A stretch of DNA of 64,000 nt, taken from Rikenellaceae bacterium (lineage in GTDB: Bacteria; Bacteroidota; Bacteroidia; Bacteroidales; Rikenellaceae). Below are positions 1-9,381 of this stretch, in pieces; position 1 is the first letter of the stretch, and each line of letters begins with the position of its first letter. A program made the position numbers and the translations under genes. A model generated the notes under the pieces. The model did not search any database and was not told the origin of the DNA. It saw only the letters and a program-made list of their open reading frames with translations. Location of the stretch: the NCBI GenBank assembly GCA_020860245.1, contig JAJBUQ010000006.1, forward strand, positions 1 through 64,000, written 5' to 3'.

Positions 1-294
1 AATTTTAATTGGTATGATTTTACTGTAAAATTCTTAACATACCAATAATCATGTCATTGTACCAATATTTATTATGATTTTTGGATTGGACATCTTAACT
101 TATGATAGATAATAAATAATAAATCCAATATTCAGGCCGTACTCATATATATTATTAAAATAAAAATTATATATTCAGAAATTTACAATGAAAATTTTAT
201 ATATTTGTAAAATAATATCCACCTCTTTGTAAGAGGGAGAAATTTTAAAAGCTCATATTTATTTGTTTGCCAAATCTTTAACCTTAAGTCGCAT
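1..294. other. Intergenic region with inverted repeats
   Basis: This AT-rich stretch lies beyond the 3' end of the recombinase gene and contains no gene that I can support. It holds a 9-bp inverted repeat, ATTGGTATG at 8-16 and CATACCAAT at 38-46, with a 21-nt spacer that itself contains ATTTTAC/TAAAAT. A further ACCAAT is at 61-66. Such repeats next to a tyrosine recombinase could be its target, but the sequence to the left is not in the window. Confidence 0.4.
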
Positions 295-1488
295 TCAAAA
301 TAAAGATAGCAATTTTTTATTTGCATGATCGATCACCGACTGGTCCAGCGCAGCCAGATATATACGCGTTGTATTTTCATTATCATGCCCCATCCCTTCA
401 CTAATAATATTAATAGGAACCCCGTTACGCTTCGCGAGGGAAGCCCACGTATGTCGGGCCACATAAGAACTTAACGATTCCTCTAATCCAAGAATATCGG
501 AAATTTTTTTCAACCTCAAATTATGTAATCTCAATGCACTGGAATATACGAGAGTATCTGAGACAATGGGAAGTAGCCTTTCCTGCCCTATGGTTTTGGA
601 AGAATAACGTTCAATTATATCTGTCATACAATTTTCCAATTTTATAGACAGACGCTGTCCGGTTTTTCTTCTGTAATAAATAAGATATTCCCCTTTGACA
701 TTCTCTTTTTTCAGGCCAGCCATATCCACATATGACATACCACGCGTATACAGGCTAAACAGGAACATGTCCCTTCCAAAAGACAAACCCTCGCAACTAC
801 CAAAATCCAATTTTTTCAGACGACTTATAATGTCGTGTCCGACAGCTCTTTTTACTGTTTTATCGATTCCCGTATATACATTCTTGAATGGCATATTCTG
901 GGGTGTGAGACCCAGATTCACGGCACGGTTGTATACAGCCCTCAACACACGCATATAGAAAGAAATCGAATTCATCGACACTTTTCTTTTTTTAAGCCAG
1001 GACTCATACTGTTTCATTAAATGTCCGTTAAATGTGGTAAAAGAGATATCATCTCCGTCGAGGAAGCGACTAAGACTTCTAAGGGTAGTCCTGTAAGATG
1101 ATGCAGTCTTGATTTTTCCGGAATTTTCAAGTTCTTCAATACATTGTCGAATAAAAGGGAAAACTGTCCGTGAACACGAATTTGTTTTATAATGACCGAA
1201 TATTTCTTCAAGATTGAAATTATCTTTATTTCTGAATAATTTCAAAATATTCCGTAGAGAATCGCGGTCGCTCTCGATTTCATGTTTAATAAAATACAGA
1301 TATTCCCGTCTTGCATCCGAGGCGGAATGAGTAATTATACTTTCATTCGGAGCATCCCATTCATAAGGATAGATTCTGAAACGGGAAGTTATGGTTTTTA
1401 CTCTACGATCTGATATTATTTGATATAGTATGACGCCTTCCTTATCAGGCAACGAAGAAGGACGGAATTTTATTTTTACCGATGGCAT
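295..1488 (-). CDS. Tyrosine-type site-specific recombinase
   Basis: This is a phage-integrase-family tyrosine recombinase of the Bacteroides type, which cuts and rejoins DNA at short paired sites. The start was set at 1488, where the protein begins MPSVKIKFRPSS; the longer reading frame upstream has an unlikely, tyrosine/phenylalanine-rich N-terminus. From that start it is 397 residues. The N-terminal part is an arm-binding/SAM-like domain. The catalytic domain shows the first arginine in YTRGMSY (about residue 246), the second arginine in VARHTW (about 343), GH in EGMGHDN and the tyrosine nucleophile in TTRIYLA (about 375). It lies alone on the minus strand, separated by about 245 bp from the baeRF-type gene upstream. 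It could be an integrase of an element now gone or an invertase of a phase-variable locus left of the window; inverted repeats beyond its 3' end favour the second. Confidence 0.9.
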   Translation of the reverse strand: MPSVKIKFRPSSLPDKEGVILYQIISDRRVKTITSRFRIYPYEWDAPNESIITHSASDARREYLYFIKHEIESDRDSLRNILKLFRNKDNFNLEEIFGHYKTNSCSRTVFPFIRQCIEELENSGKIKTASSYRTTLRSLSRFLDGDDISFTTFNGHLMKQYESWLKKRKVSMNSISFYMRVLRAVYNRAVNLGLTPQNMPFKNVYTGIDKTVKRAVGHDIISRLKKLDFGSCEGLSFGRDMFLFSLYTRGMSYVDMAGLKKENVKGEYLIYYRRKTGQRLSIKLENCMTDIIERYSSKTIGQERLLPIVSDTLVYSSALRLHNLRLKKISDILGLEESLSSYVARHTWASLAKRNGVPINIISEGMGHDNENTTRIYLAALDQSVIDHANKKLLSLF

Positions 1489-1679
1489 AAAGATTAAATA
1501 TTTAAAAATTAAACAATGAAAGTAAAAATATCTTTTTACTTTATGTCGTCTATAAATACACTGAATTATATTATAAAACAACACAAAAGAAATCCATTTA
1601 ATATATAAACACAACTGTAAGCCAATAATAATTTTTCTAAATTACAATAGACTTATATTGATGCGCAAATCCATAAAAA

Positions 1680-1704
1680 AAGGCAGATGCCTACGCACTG
1701 CCTT
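1680..1704 (-). terminator. Rho-independent terminator of the baeRF-type gene
   Basis: On the minus strand AAGGCAG and CTGCCTT form a 7-bp stem followed by a run of seven T. It lies about 30 nt after the stop of the gene at 1734-2807. Confidence 0.8.
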
Positions 1705-1733
1705 ATTAAATATCAGAATTATCGATTAATACC

Positions 1734-2807
1734 TCAGTATCTTGTCTGTAAAACGATCTCTCCGAGATCCTTTATTTCATCCCAACAGGTAAAGAACGCA
1801 TTACCGCCTTTGCTTATAACCTCCCACGCGATTATACTGGTAATATCATTTTCGGTGCTTTCATCTTTTTTATCAACGAGTTCCAATTTACCTTCATTGA
1901 TCCTGACAGGCTGTTCGTAATCTTCGTAAACGATAAGAGTGTCGCCGTTGCCATCCTTAGCTGCACTATAAATTTCATTAAGGTTAGTAAGTATTTTTTT
2001 TAATCCCACAGCCTCCTTAGCTTCGAGAATAGCAGCAAGCCTGCGGATACTCTGTAGATTTTCGACTATTGGCCATACCTGCTTAACTATCTCGTGTTCT
2101 TTTACATGATTATAGTCGATGGGCGCCTGTCCGATATACATTTGGGGTACATCTACGATATCTATAAAACGGCTGAAATTATCCTCGGTAGCGATAGTCA
2201 CACAATTTAGTCCGGTCTCACGATAGATCTTAACCATAGCTTTGTCTACTACGTTAAAGTATTCTTTTACAAGATCGTCGAGAAGTTTGGAATCACTTCT
2301 CTGTACATTGTTCGTCGTATAATAAGGCGTGGGGCCGAACGGGAAATCTTTATTTTGAACTTCGGTTAATATGGCATCGTTAAGTGCTTTATAGAGATGC
2401 ACTCCACCCTGCGACAATACCAGTATATAATATTCTTCCGTGCGGTTATATGCTTTAAGAAGGGTCCTGATGTCGAATCTGTCGCCTATCGTTATCTTGT
2501 CCGCATGTGTGGGCCAAGGCAAGCGTATAATCTCGTCCGTATCCGAAGACAAAAAAATATGAAGACTGTCGAGACTATAGCTGTAATCGTAACTATCCGG
2601 AATATCCTTTAATTTCTTAAGGATATCCGCGCCTCCGCGTTTGCCGTATTTTTCGATAATTTCCTTCTCTGCCTGCACTATAAGATTTTTCAGATTGATT
2701 TTATCTTTGTCGGTATCCGGAAATATTCTGTGGGTATTCAATGAAATCGTCACGCAGGGATCACCGCTCTTACTACCGAGCTCAACCAATTTATCTCTTA
2801 AATACAT
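1734..2807 (-). CDS. Bacterial archaeo-eukaryotic release factor (baeRF) family protein
   Basis: The 357-residue protein resembles the bacterial family of proteins related to archaeal/eukaryotic release factor 1 (baeRF, probably family 3). It has no signal peptide or membrane segment and is expected to be cytoplasmic. An alternating pattern of helix- and strand-like segments (for example the EYYILVLSQGGVHLYKA strand-loop near residue 130, then NCVTIATEDN and SRFIDIVDV) fits the RNase-H-like middle domain of that family. These proteins have been proposed to act on stalled ribosomes or in translation-linked conflict responses, but no role is settled. It is a single-gene unit with its own terminator, divergent from the DUF2867 gene. 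The family assignment is from recall of the fold pattern and is fairly firm; the function is not. Confidence 0.7.
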   Translation of the reverse strand: MYLRDKLVELGSKSGDPCVTISLNTHRIFPDTDKDKINLKNLIVQAEKEIIEKYGKRGGADILKKLKDIPDSYDYSYSLDSLHIFLSSDTDEIIRLPWPTHADKITIGDRFDIRTLLKAYNRTEEYYILVLSQGGVHLYKALNDAILTEVQNKDFPFGPTPYYTTNNVQRSDSKLLDDLVKEYFNVVDKAMVKIYRETGLNCVTIATEDNFSRFIDIVDVPQMYIGQAPIDYNHVKEHEIVKQVWPIVENLQSIRRLAAILEAKEAVGLKKILTNLNEIYSAAKDGNGDTLIVYEDYEQPVRINEGKLELVDKKDESTENDITSIIAWEVISKGGNAFFTCWDEIKDLGEIVLQTRY

Positions 2808-2873
2808 ATTTTTAGATTTAATATTTCTTATTCAGGTTTCAACTATTATACCGTTTTACCCTTCAATAATTTA

Positions 2874-2881
2874 TATCTTTG
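2874..2881 (+). promoter_or_regulatory. Bacteroidetes -7 promoter element
   Basis: TATCTTTG matches the TAnnTTTG consensus, 19 nt before the ATG of the DUF2867 gene. Confidence 0.6.
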
Positions 2882-2900
2882 ACGGATAAAACAGATAATT

Positions 2901-3371
2901 ATGAAGGCTGTTAAAAGTAAAATTCCCGATATCTCCGGCGTCGGAATCCTACTACCGGCAGATTACATCGACAATTTCAAATACCAGCTGGATCACCGGA
3001 CCGTAATTGCTGCCAGAGATATCATGGAGAGGTTCTGGACAGATCATCCTTCATGGATCCGCGCCATGTTCAGTCTCCGGGACATAATGGTTAAGCCGTT
3101 CGGACTGAAGAGTGATAAAAGTAAGGACGGGAAGTTTAAGGAGATCATAAATGAACAGAGCGAATATATTGTCTGTCTCAACGATAAGCATCTCGACGCT
3201 TATTTATCCGTGTTAATTGAGCGTAATGATTGTCAGGACGATATACACGTGATAACCGTTGTCAAATTTCACAATACATTGGGTAGATTATATTTTACCG
3301 CCATTAAACCGTTCCACGGAATAATCGTCAGAAGAATGATCGAACGGATATGTAAAAATTTAGATCGATAA
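2901..3371 (+). CDS. DUF2867 domain-containing protein
   Basis: A 156-residue soluble protein of the DUF2867 type. The pattern DHRTVIAARDIMERF, the central WIRAMFSLRDIMVKPFGLK and the C-terminal KPFHGIIVRRMIERI helix are typical. DUF2867 belongs to a fold group with hydrophobic-ligand-binding (START-like) relatives, but the reaction or ligand is unknown. The start at 2901 is preceded by a good -7 element and has no competing ATG. It is convergent with the AsmA-like gene, whose stop is 36 bp away, and divergent from the baeRF-type gene. Confidence 0.75.
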   Translation: MKAVKSKIPDISGVGILLPADYIDNFKYQLDHRTVIAARDIMERFWTDHPSWIRAMFSLRDIMVKPFGLKSDKSKDGKFKEIINEQSEYIVCLNDKHLDAYLSVLIERNDCQDDIHVITVVKFHNTLGRLYFTAIKPFHGIIVRRMIERICKNLDR

Positions 3372-3407
3372 TCACCGCATCCCATATGGATCGCAATCAG
3401 ATACAGG

Positions 3408-6400
3408 TTAATCTCCTATATTATCCGATTCATCTTCGAGATAAGACTCATCTTCCTCGTCCGGATCTGTTACGACAGGTTCCGCCCTGCGAGAACGTAT
3501 GCGTTCATTAGTGTAGGAAGACGCGAATTCCGGGGCATTCTCAGTCAGTTGCTTCCGTATAGATTCACGTATGGCTGAGCGGAGATTTAATCTGGCAGCC
3601 TCCAATTCCTGTTCACGTGCCGGGGTAAAAATATTTTTATATTTACATTTAACGATCTTAAACCTAAAATTATCCAAATCTCCTTTGATATCCACCCCTA
3701 ATTTGAACGGAACCGGAGACTTGATTACCGATACATGGTAGTCGAAACTCATATCCAGATTATGGGTTCCGCCTACGGCGAGCTTATACCTGTCCAGCTC
3801 CACCATAAAAGGGAATATCTCTATCTTATTATCTTCAATCGACAGGTCAACAGATATATAGTCGATAAGATTACGCTCTTTATTCTTGAACATTAGTTTT
3901 TTAGAGATTTCTGCGAATGTCTCGCCGTCCATAAGAACCATGTTTTCTCCGCTGATATAACACGCGGAATGGAGTGTAGGGAAGACCACATTCATTGCGG
4001 AATCGAGTTCGCAGGTTGCGCTGATCTGGCAGTCCACGACACCCTCGAACGACCGGAGCATCGGAAGAAGGTCTTCGATGGAAGGGAACATGTCTATAAG
4101 TTTTTCGACAATTATATCTTCCATTTCGAGCTCGAATCCCGTACTTGCCTTATACGGATTCTTAGCTGAGTAAACCATGGTAACTTTGCCAGATCCAATA
4201 TTTGAATCCATTTTGAGTCCATGCAGGTTTACATTCTGATTGCGAATAATTATAACGCCTTCGATATTTTCGAGTTTAACCTCCTTGAAATCCACCTTAT
4301 CGGCTGAGGTAGTAAGGATCAAATCAATATTGCCGGGAACGACGAATACCCCCAGGCTATCGGATAATTCCACTTCGGTAATTTCAGTGTCGTTATACCA
4401 ACTCTCTATGAATTCCTCTTCCGGAGTATCCGAAGTTTCAGACAACAGTACGATCTGGTTCAAAGCCCTCATAAGCTGGTTGCAGTCTATATATTTACTC
4501 GATAATGAGAGTTTAGCTTGCAAAACTCCGTTACGGTACATCGCCCGACGCATGTTATTAATCTCTCCACTCAGAGTGAAGTCGCTTCTACCTGCACGCA
4601 TCCGTGCGTTGGTAAGGGTAATTTTATCTGTATCGAATCTTAATGTCGTATTATCTATCGACATGGGGAGTGGGAAGAACGCGGTAAATAAATTCATCGT
4701 GTTGAATTTAACGCTTCCACGCACCTCCCAGTTACGCAGCAGTCCCGCAGATTGTCGTTCCGTATTGCTGACTTCCCCTGAGTTTTGCAACTGCATTTCA
4801 CCGCCCGTGGAATCCTGAACAGGCACCGCCCTACTCCTCACCCGGTCTGCCGAGGCAGCAGCACGGTTTCCGGAATTACGAGCGGATAATGCTGCTCCGT
4901 TAGTAGAAGTTATAGCTATCCGCTGCCTCATAGCATCGCGCAGGGGCATTATCTGTACACTGAACGAAGGTTGTTCCATAATAATTCTTGTTCGCGAAGG
5001 AACATCGAAGTACCGCAAAGTATCCACTGATATGGTCCCTGCAAAGACCCCTTTTTTATTGTCGCTGTCCGAGGCCTTCAAACCCCCTGCGACAAAAATA
5101 TTATTGCCTGCAACCCACACGGAATCCGGAAGACGCGCTCTGAGATTGTCAATTTTAATATTTGTAGTTACAGGAATAACAGTCGTGGTATCAATTGTAC
5201 GCGAAGTTTTAACCTGTACGTCTAATTTATGAATTTGGGTATTTATCTCATTTTGGTAGCGCAAATTCAGCGTATCGATTTGCAAGACCGCACTTATAAG
5301 GTCTTCATTCGATAAATAGCGGCTATTCTGCCTGGTAGTATCTGCGGAGAACTGGGCCCCTTTTACGAACAAATTGGTTCCGGATATTTTATCGACAATC
5401 ATTATTCGGTCGATGTCAAATTTACCTGCAGCTTTTAAATGGGAAAAATCACCGTCGAGAAGCTCCCTAACCTTGAAGGCAGCCTCTATATCCGCATCCA
5501 TAATTCCACGCACGATCATGGAATCCGGATTTATGATATCCTGCATCAGACCTGCAAAATCGACACTTCCTTTTATCCGAACATCCACATAAGGATCGGT
5601 AAGCATTTTATCCACATATCCGGACGCCGAGAATGAAGTGTTCGTCGCTTTAACATCGAGTTTACGGAACGCAATGAACGACGAGTCCGGATGACGGCCA
5701 TTCAGATACAGGTTCATGTCTGCATTCAGGCGTTCAATTCCATAATCCGAACCTTTAACTATCAAAGCACCGTTATCTATCACACAGCCAAGTCTTATGT
5801 CCGGCTGTATGCTGTCTCCAATCATACCATTTATCCGTCCCTGCAACGCGAAAACGCCTTTAGCAGTGATTTTTCTGCGGTCCTGAAAATATTCGTCGGG
5901 GGCGAACGCAAGAATGTCGGCAAGATTATCCGCACCCATATCGAACGTGATATCTACATGAAAGTTATCATTTAATTTTTCAAGTCGTCCATCGGCATGG
6001 AAGGGGATATCGTTGATAGTCATTTTGGCATCTTCAAATTCTATTTTTCCGTGCGATAGATCTATAATGCTTTCGAACTGCATTGAGAGTTCCTGGTCAA
6101 GAGTATACGCAGGACTATCGTAAACCAGCGTCTCGAATCCGGTTTTTATTTCGGTGTTAAGATTCCCCCTTGTGAGTTTATTTCTCATAAGAAGATGGAA
6201 TCCGGAAGTCTCCGCATATAAATTTGATGCACGGTCTTCATAAATAAAATGCCCGTTCTTTATTCTTATCCGCTGCAGGTCTACCACCGGAACAGACACC
6301 TCCGAAGATTCGGTAAGATTATTTTCGTGTTCCTCTCCCGGCAGCAGTTCCCAGTTGGAATTTCCATTTTCGTCTGTAAATCCGTAAAAATAAGGGTTGT

Positions 6401-6794
6401 CAATAAATAAACGTTCGACGGTTATCCTGTCTTTATCGAAGTAATCCATTATATTTACCGTGACGACAATCCTGGAAAAGCTCAGAAGTGTATCGGATAA
6501 ATAAAAATTTCCACTCTGGATATCGAGAGTGTCTTTTAATGCGTATGAAATAATCTCACCTTCGGTAAGCTTCAGCCCTACGCGCGGGAATGTCTCCCAG
6601 AATGTAAGCTCTATACTTTCGCAGTCGACCTTGCCATCTATAAGCGGATTAATTATATTTAGTACGATCGGCGTAAGTTTATGCGGAGGAAGTATGCCCC
6701 ATTTGATGATTGCGACAGCGGCACATGGAAGCACTATTATAATAGCAAACAATAGGGAGAATATCGTAATGAATATTTTTTTCCTTAATTTCAT
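3408..6794 (-). CDS. AsmA-like envelope protein
   Basis: A 1128-residue protein with one N-terminal membrane anchor (residues about 7-31, KIFITIFSLLFAIIIVLP), followed by a very long beta-rich region. The opening segment, in which an integral membrane helix leads into LTPIVLNIINPLIDGKVDCESIELTFWETFPRVGLKL, and the C-terminal repetitive beta strands are typical of AsmA/TamB-type proteins, which bridge inner and outer membranes and are thought to move phospholipids. A polar, low-complexity insert lies near residues 638-678, and the C-terminus is acidic. In Bacteroidetes such AsmA proteins are commonly near 800-1100 residues, so the length is ordinary. It is monocistronic, with a 304-bp gap upstream. 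Family assignment is firm; the lipid-transfer role is known from relatives only. Confidence 0.85.
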   Translation of the reverse strand: MKLRKKIFITIFSLLFAIIIVLPCAAVAIIKWGILPPHKLTPIVLNIINPLIDGKVDCESIELTFWETFPRVGLKLTEGEIISYALKDTLDIQSGNFYLSDTLLSFSRIVVTVNIMDYFDKDRITVERLFIDNPYFYGFTDENGNSNWELLPGEEHENNLTESSEVSVPVVDLQRIRIKNGHFIYEDRASNLYAETSGFHLLMRNKLTRGNLNTEIKTGFETLVYDSPAYTLDQELSMQFESIIDLSHGKIEFEDAKMTINDIPFHADGRLEKLNDNFHVDITFDMGADNLADILAFAPDEYFQDRRKITAKGVFALQGRINGMIGDSIQPDIRLGCVIDNGALIVKGSDYGIERLNADMNLYLNGRHPDSSFIAFRKLDVKATNTSFSASGYVDKMLTDPYVDVRIKGSVDFAGLMQDIINPDSMIVRGIMDADIEAAFKVRELLDGDFSHLKAAGKFDIDRIMIVDKISGTNLFVKGAQFSADTTRQNSRYLSNEDLISAVLQIDTLNLRYQNEINTQIHKLDVQVKTSRTIDTTTVIPVTTNIKIDNLRARLPDSVWVAGNNIFVAGGLKASDSDNKKGVFAGTISVDTLRYFDVPSRTRIIMEQPSFSVQIMPLRDAMRQRIAITSTNGAALSARNSGNRAAASADRVRSRAVPVQDSTGGEMQLQNSGEVSNTERQSAGLLRNWEVRGSVKFNTMNLFTAFFPLPMSIDNTTLRFDTDKITLTNARMRAGRSDFTLSGEINNMRRAMYRNGVLQAKLSLSSKYIDCNQLMRALNQIVLLSETSDTPEEEFIESWYNDTEITEVELSDSLGVFVVPGNIDLILTTSADKVDFKEVKLENIEGVIIIRNQNVNLHGLKMDSNIGSGKVTMVYSAKNPYKASTGFELEMEDIIVEKLIDMFPSIEDLLPMLRSFEGVVDCQISATCELDSAMNVVFPTLHSACYISGENMVLMDGETFAEISKKLMFKNKERNLIDYISVDLSIEDNKIEIFPFMVELDRYKLAVGGTHNLDMSFDYHVSVIKSPVPFKLGVDIKGDLDNFRFKIVKCKYKNIFTPAREQELEAARLNLRSAIRESIRKQLTENAPEFASSYTNERIRSRRAEPVVTDPDEEDESYLEDESDNIGD

Positions 6795-7098
6795 TATATT
6801 TTACAACGTCTTCGAATTAAACTCCGGATAAATAAAACAATACTACAAAATTAAAAAATTATATTCAGAAAAGACAATCAAGGCAATTCTCCGGTTACGC
6901 ATTTGTATGCTGCGGTGGACAAGAATTAATTGAGTTATTAATTTTCTAAGGAAATCTCTAACGAGATATACAAAGGAGTTTTTAATACTATTTATATTTT
7001 CCACCATTTAAATTAAAATATAAACTTATTTTCCAAACAAAGTTAAAATATTAAACTTTTTACTCCGTTTAACTTATATATTCTTTATCTTCGCACAC
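6795..7098. other. Divergent intergenic region, no gene seen
   Basis: This 304-bp AT-rich spacer separates the divergently transcribed AsmA-like and DUF763 genes. Apart from the -7 element for the DUF763 gene I see no feature in it. Confidence 0.6.
7086..7093 (+). promoter_or_regulatory. -7 promoter element very close to the DUF763 start
   Basis: TATCTTCG ends only 5 nt before the ATG at 7099. If it is used, transcription would start at or next to the A of the ATG, giving a leaderless message. Confidence 0.45.
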
Positions 7099-8304
7099 AT
7101 GAAAAGAGGACATGCGGATCTTCCGCTCCACTACGGAACCGTACCGCCATGGCTTGCGGAGAGAATGAGCCTTCTCGGCGGTGCGATAGTCGAAGCTATT
7201 GTTGCCGAATACGGCACTACAGCCTTCTTACAACGCATAAGCGATCCATTTTGGTTCCAATCGTTAGGGTGTGTTCTCGGCATGGACTGGCATTCTTCAG
7301 GTATAACCACGTCTGTAATGAACGCCCTAAAAAAATCAATAAACCGCCGTGCGACAGACCTTGGACTTTATATCTGCGGAGGTCGCGGCAAATCATCCCG
7401 CCAGACACCTCAAGAACTTATGGAGGTAGCATTCCGCACCGGGCTCGACGGAGATAAACTGGTTCGTACGAGCAGACTATCTGCCAAGGTCGATAATAAT
7501 GCCGTGCAGGACGGATTTCAACTGTATCTGCATTCATTCGTACTTTCACGGGACGGAGAGTGGGCAGTCATTCAACAGGGAATGAATACCGGAGGACGCA
7601 TGGCCAGAAGATATCACTGGCTATCTTCTCATCTACGATCCTTTACCGAAGAACCCCATACGTCAGTTTGCGGCAAAAATATAGGGCAAATATTAAATCT
7701 TACCGACAGGAACGCGCTGCCTGCAAAGGAGGCCATACTGTCTCTTACCAACGACGATCCGGGCAAGGTATTAAAAGAGGTGAATCTTATCATGCCTACA
7801 AGACACGAGGTCAAAGCGTCGGACGTCAATATGAAACGTCTCGGAGCGGCACTTATTCTTGCTCATGAAACTGAAGTCAGAAATATCGAATCGCTCCTGC
7901 TTCTCGAAGGCGTCGGTCCGCGAACCATACAGTCTCTCGCTCTGGTCAGCGAAGTAATTCACGGCACACCGTCTCGGTTCTCCGATCCTGCACGATTTTC
8001 TTTCGCACACGGTGGTAAGGACGGACATCCGTTCCCCGTACCCACGAAAGTTTACGATGAGATGATAAATATTTTTGACAAAGCGATTCACAGTTCTAAA
8101 TTAGGATATAAGGAGAGATCGGAAGCTTTGAAGAACCTCTCCAAAGTCTCCACTGCAATGGAGAAGAATTACGCTCCCCGCGACTATTTTGATGATCTCG
8201 TAAAGAAAGAAAACAGGGATTCCTATAAATATGGGGGTAAAACAGTAATGGGAGACGCGAAAAAACCGGAGGAAGGCAGGCAGCTTACGATCTGGGATCA
8301 GTAG
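7099..8304 (+). CDS. DUF763 domain-containing protein
   Basis: A 401-residue cytoplasmic protein that fits DUF763: the opening KRGHADLPLHYGTVPPWLAERM, then FWFQSLGCVLGMDWHSSGITTSV and LGLYICGGRGKSSRQTPQEL are family hallmarks. A helix-hairpin-helix-like stretch (LLLLEGVGPRTIQSLALVSEV, about residues 263-283) suggests nucleic-acid contact, and the HGTPSRFSDPARFSFAHGGKDG block after it is conserved. Many DUF763 proteins come from archaea and thermophiles; the function is unknown, though nucleic-acid processing is often supposed. The gene is followed 45 nt later by the SDR gene on the same strand. The -7 element next to its start suggests a leaderless transcript. Confidence 0.85.
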   Translation: MKRGHADLPLHYGTVPPWLAERMSLLGGAIVEAIVAEYGTTAFLQRISDPFWFQSLGCVLGMDWHSSGITTSVMNALKKSINRRATDLGLYICGGRGKSSRQTPQELMEVAFRTGLDGDKLVRTSRLSAKVDNNAVQDGFQLYLHSFVLSRDGEWAVIQQGMNTGGRMARRYHWLSSHLRSFTEEPHTSVCGKNIGQILNLTDRNALPAKEAILSLTNDDPGKVLKEVNLIMPTRHEVKASDVNMKRLGAALILAHETEVRNIESLLLLEGVGPRTIQSLALVSEVIHGTPSRFSDPARFSFAHGGKDGHPFPVPTKVYDEMINIFDKAIHSSKLGYKERSEALKNLSKVSTAMEKNYAPRDYFDDLVKKENRDSYKYGGKTVMGDAKKPEEGRQLTIWDQ

Positions 8305-8349
8305 TTTTTGTACGGTTTTTGGTATCTTTATTACCTAAAACCAATCGCA

Positions 8350-9165
8350 ATGAATAAAGTCATACTTATCACAGGGATATCTTCCGGAATCGGAATGGAG
8401 ACGGCTAAAACTCTCGTCCGAGCAGGACATACGGTTTACGGGGGAGCGAGAAGACAGGACAGGATGCTCGGACTGGAGAATCTCGGAGTACGATGTATGT
8501 ACCTGGATGTCACGGACGAAGGCTCCATGACGGCGGCTGTAAACTATGTATTGGAGAACGAAGGAAGGATCGATGTGCTAATCAATAATGCCGGATTCGG
8601 AATTTACGGAACCGTAGAGGATGTTCCCTTGTCGGAAGCCCGGAGGCAATTGGACGTCAATCTATTCGGTCCGGCACGTTTGATACAATTAGTTTTACCG
8701 CACATGAGACGCGAATACAGCGGCACGATAATAAACATCGCATCAATCGCAGGACGCATGAGCATTCCGCTCGGAACATGGTATCACGCAAGCAAACACG
8801 CGCTGGAAGCTCTCAGTGACAGCCTCAGAATGGAAGTCGAGCAGTTCGGGATTAAAGTGGTTATAATCGAACCGGGAATAATCGACACCGCATGGTGGGA
8901 CATTGCAGAAAAAAATCTGGAAAATGTTTCTCACGGAACAGCCTACAAACAGCTTGTCAGAAGAGGCATAGGTTATCTTTCGAATCCCGGCAGAGCAAGC
9001 AAACCGGAAGTTATTGCCAAAACGATTTTAAAGGTAGTCGGCTTGGATAACCCCAAACCGCGATACACTGAAGGGAGTGGAGCCAAACTCATCGTCGGAC
9101 TCAAAGAGACTTTGTCCGACCGCGTGTTCGATAAACTCATAAAAAAGAAGATGGGAATGGACTAA
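8350..9165 (+). CDS. Short-chain dehydrogenase/reductase (SDR) family oxidoreductase
   Basis: A 271-residue classical SDR. It shows the Rossmann motif TGISSGIG (residues about 8-15), the NNAG motif, the catalytic serine in IASIAG, and YHASK with the catalytic tyrosine and lysine. It uses NAD(P)H to reduce, or NAD(P)+ to oxidise, an unidentified carbonyl/alcohol substrate in the cytoplasm. The start was placed at 8350 (MNKVILITG) rather than 42 nt upstream, because the SDR fold begins there. A TATCTTTA -7-like element at about 8322 suggests its own promoter as well as read-through from the DUF763 gene. Confidence 0.88.
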   Translation: MNKVILITGISSGIGMETAKTLVRAGHTVYGGARRQDRMLGLENLGVRCMYLDVTDEGSMTAAVNYVLENEGRIDVLINNAGFGIYGTVEDVPLSEARRQLDVNLFGPARLIQLVLPHMRREYSGTIINIASIAGRMSIPLGTWYHASKHALEALSDSLRMEVEQFGIKVVIIEPGIIDTAWWDIAEKNLENVSHGTAYKQLVRRGIGYLSNPGRASKPEVIAKTILKVVGLDNPKPRYTEGSGAKLIVGLKETLSDRVFDKLIKKKMGMD

Positions 9166-9381
9166 GGGGGGAAGAACGGACGGATTGACTCCGAACAGAT
9201 ATTATCGAAAACCATTAATTTTATGGAATCAACTGTGTCCCACAGAGAATGTTATCGGAAATAAAATTAATATTAGAATTGTAAGAATTACAACACAGGA
9301 TGATTGGCTTTCACTACCGATGCCTGATTATTTATTCGATTGGTAACGATTAATGTTGTTCTCGAATTTTTGAGTGATTAT

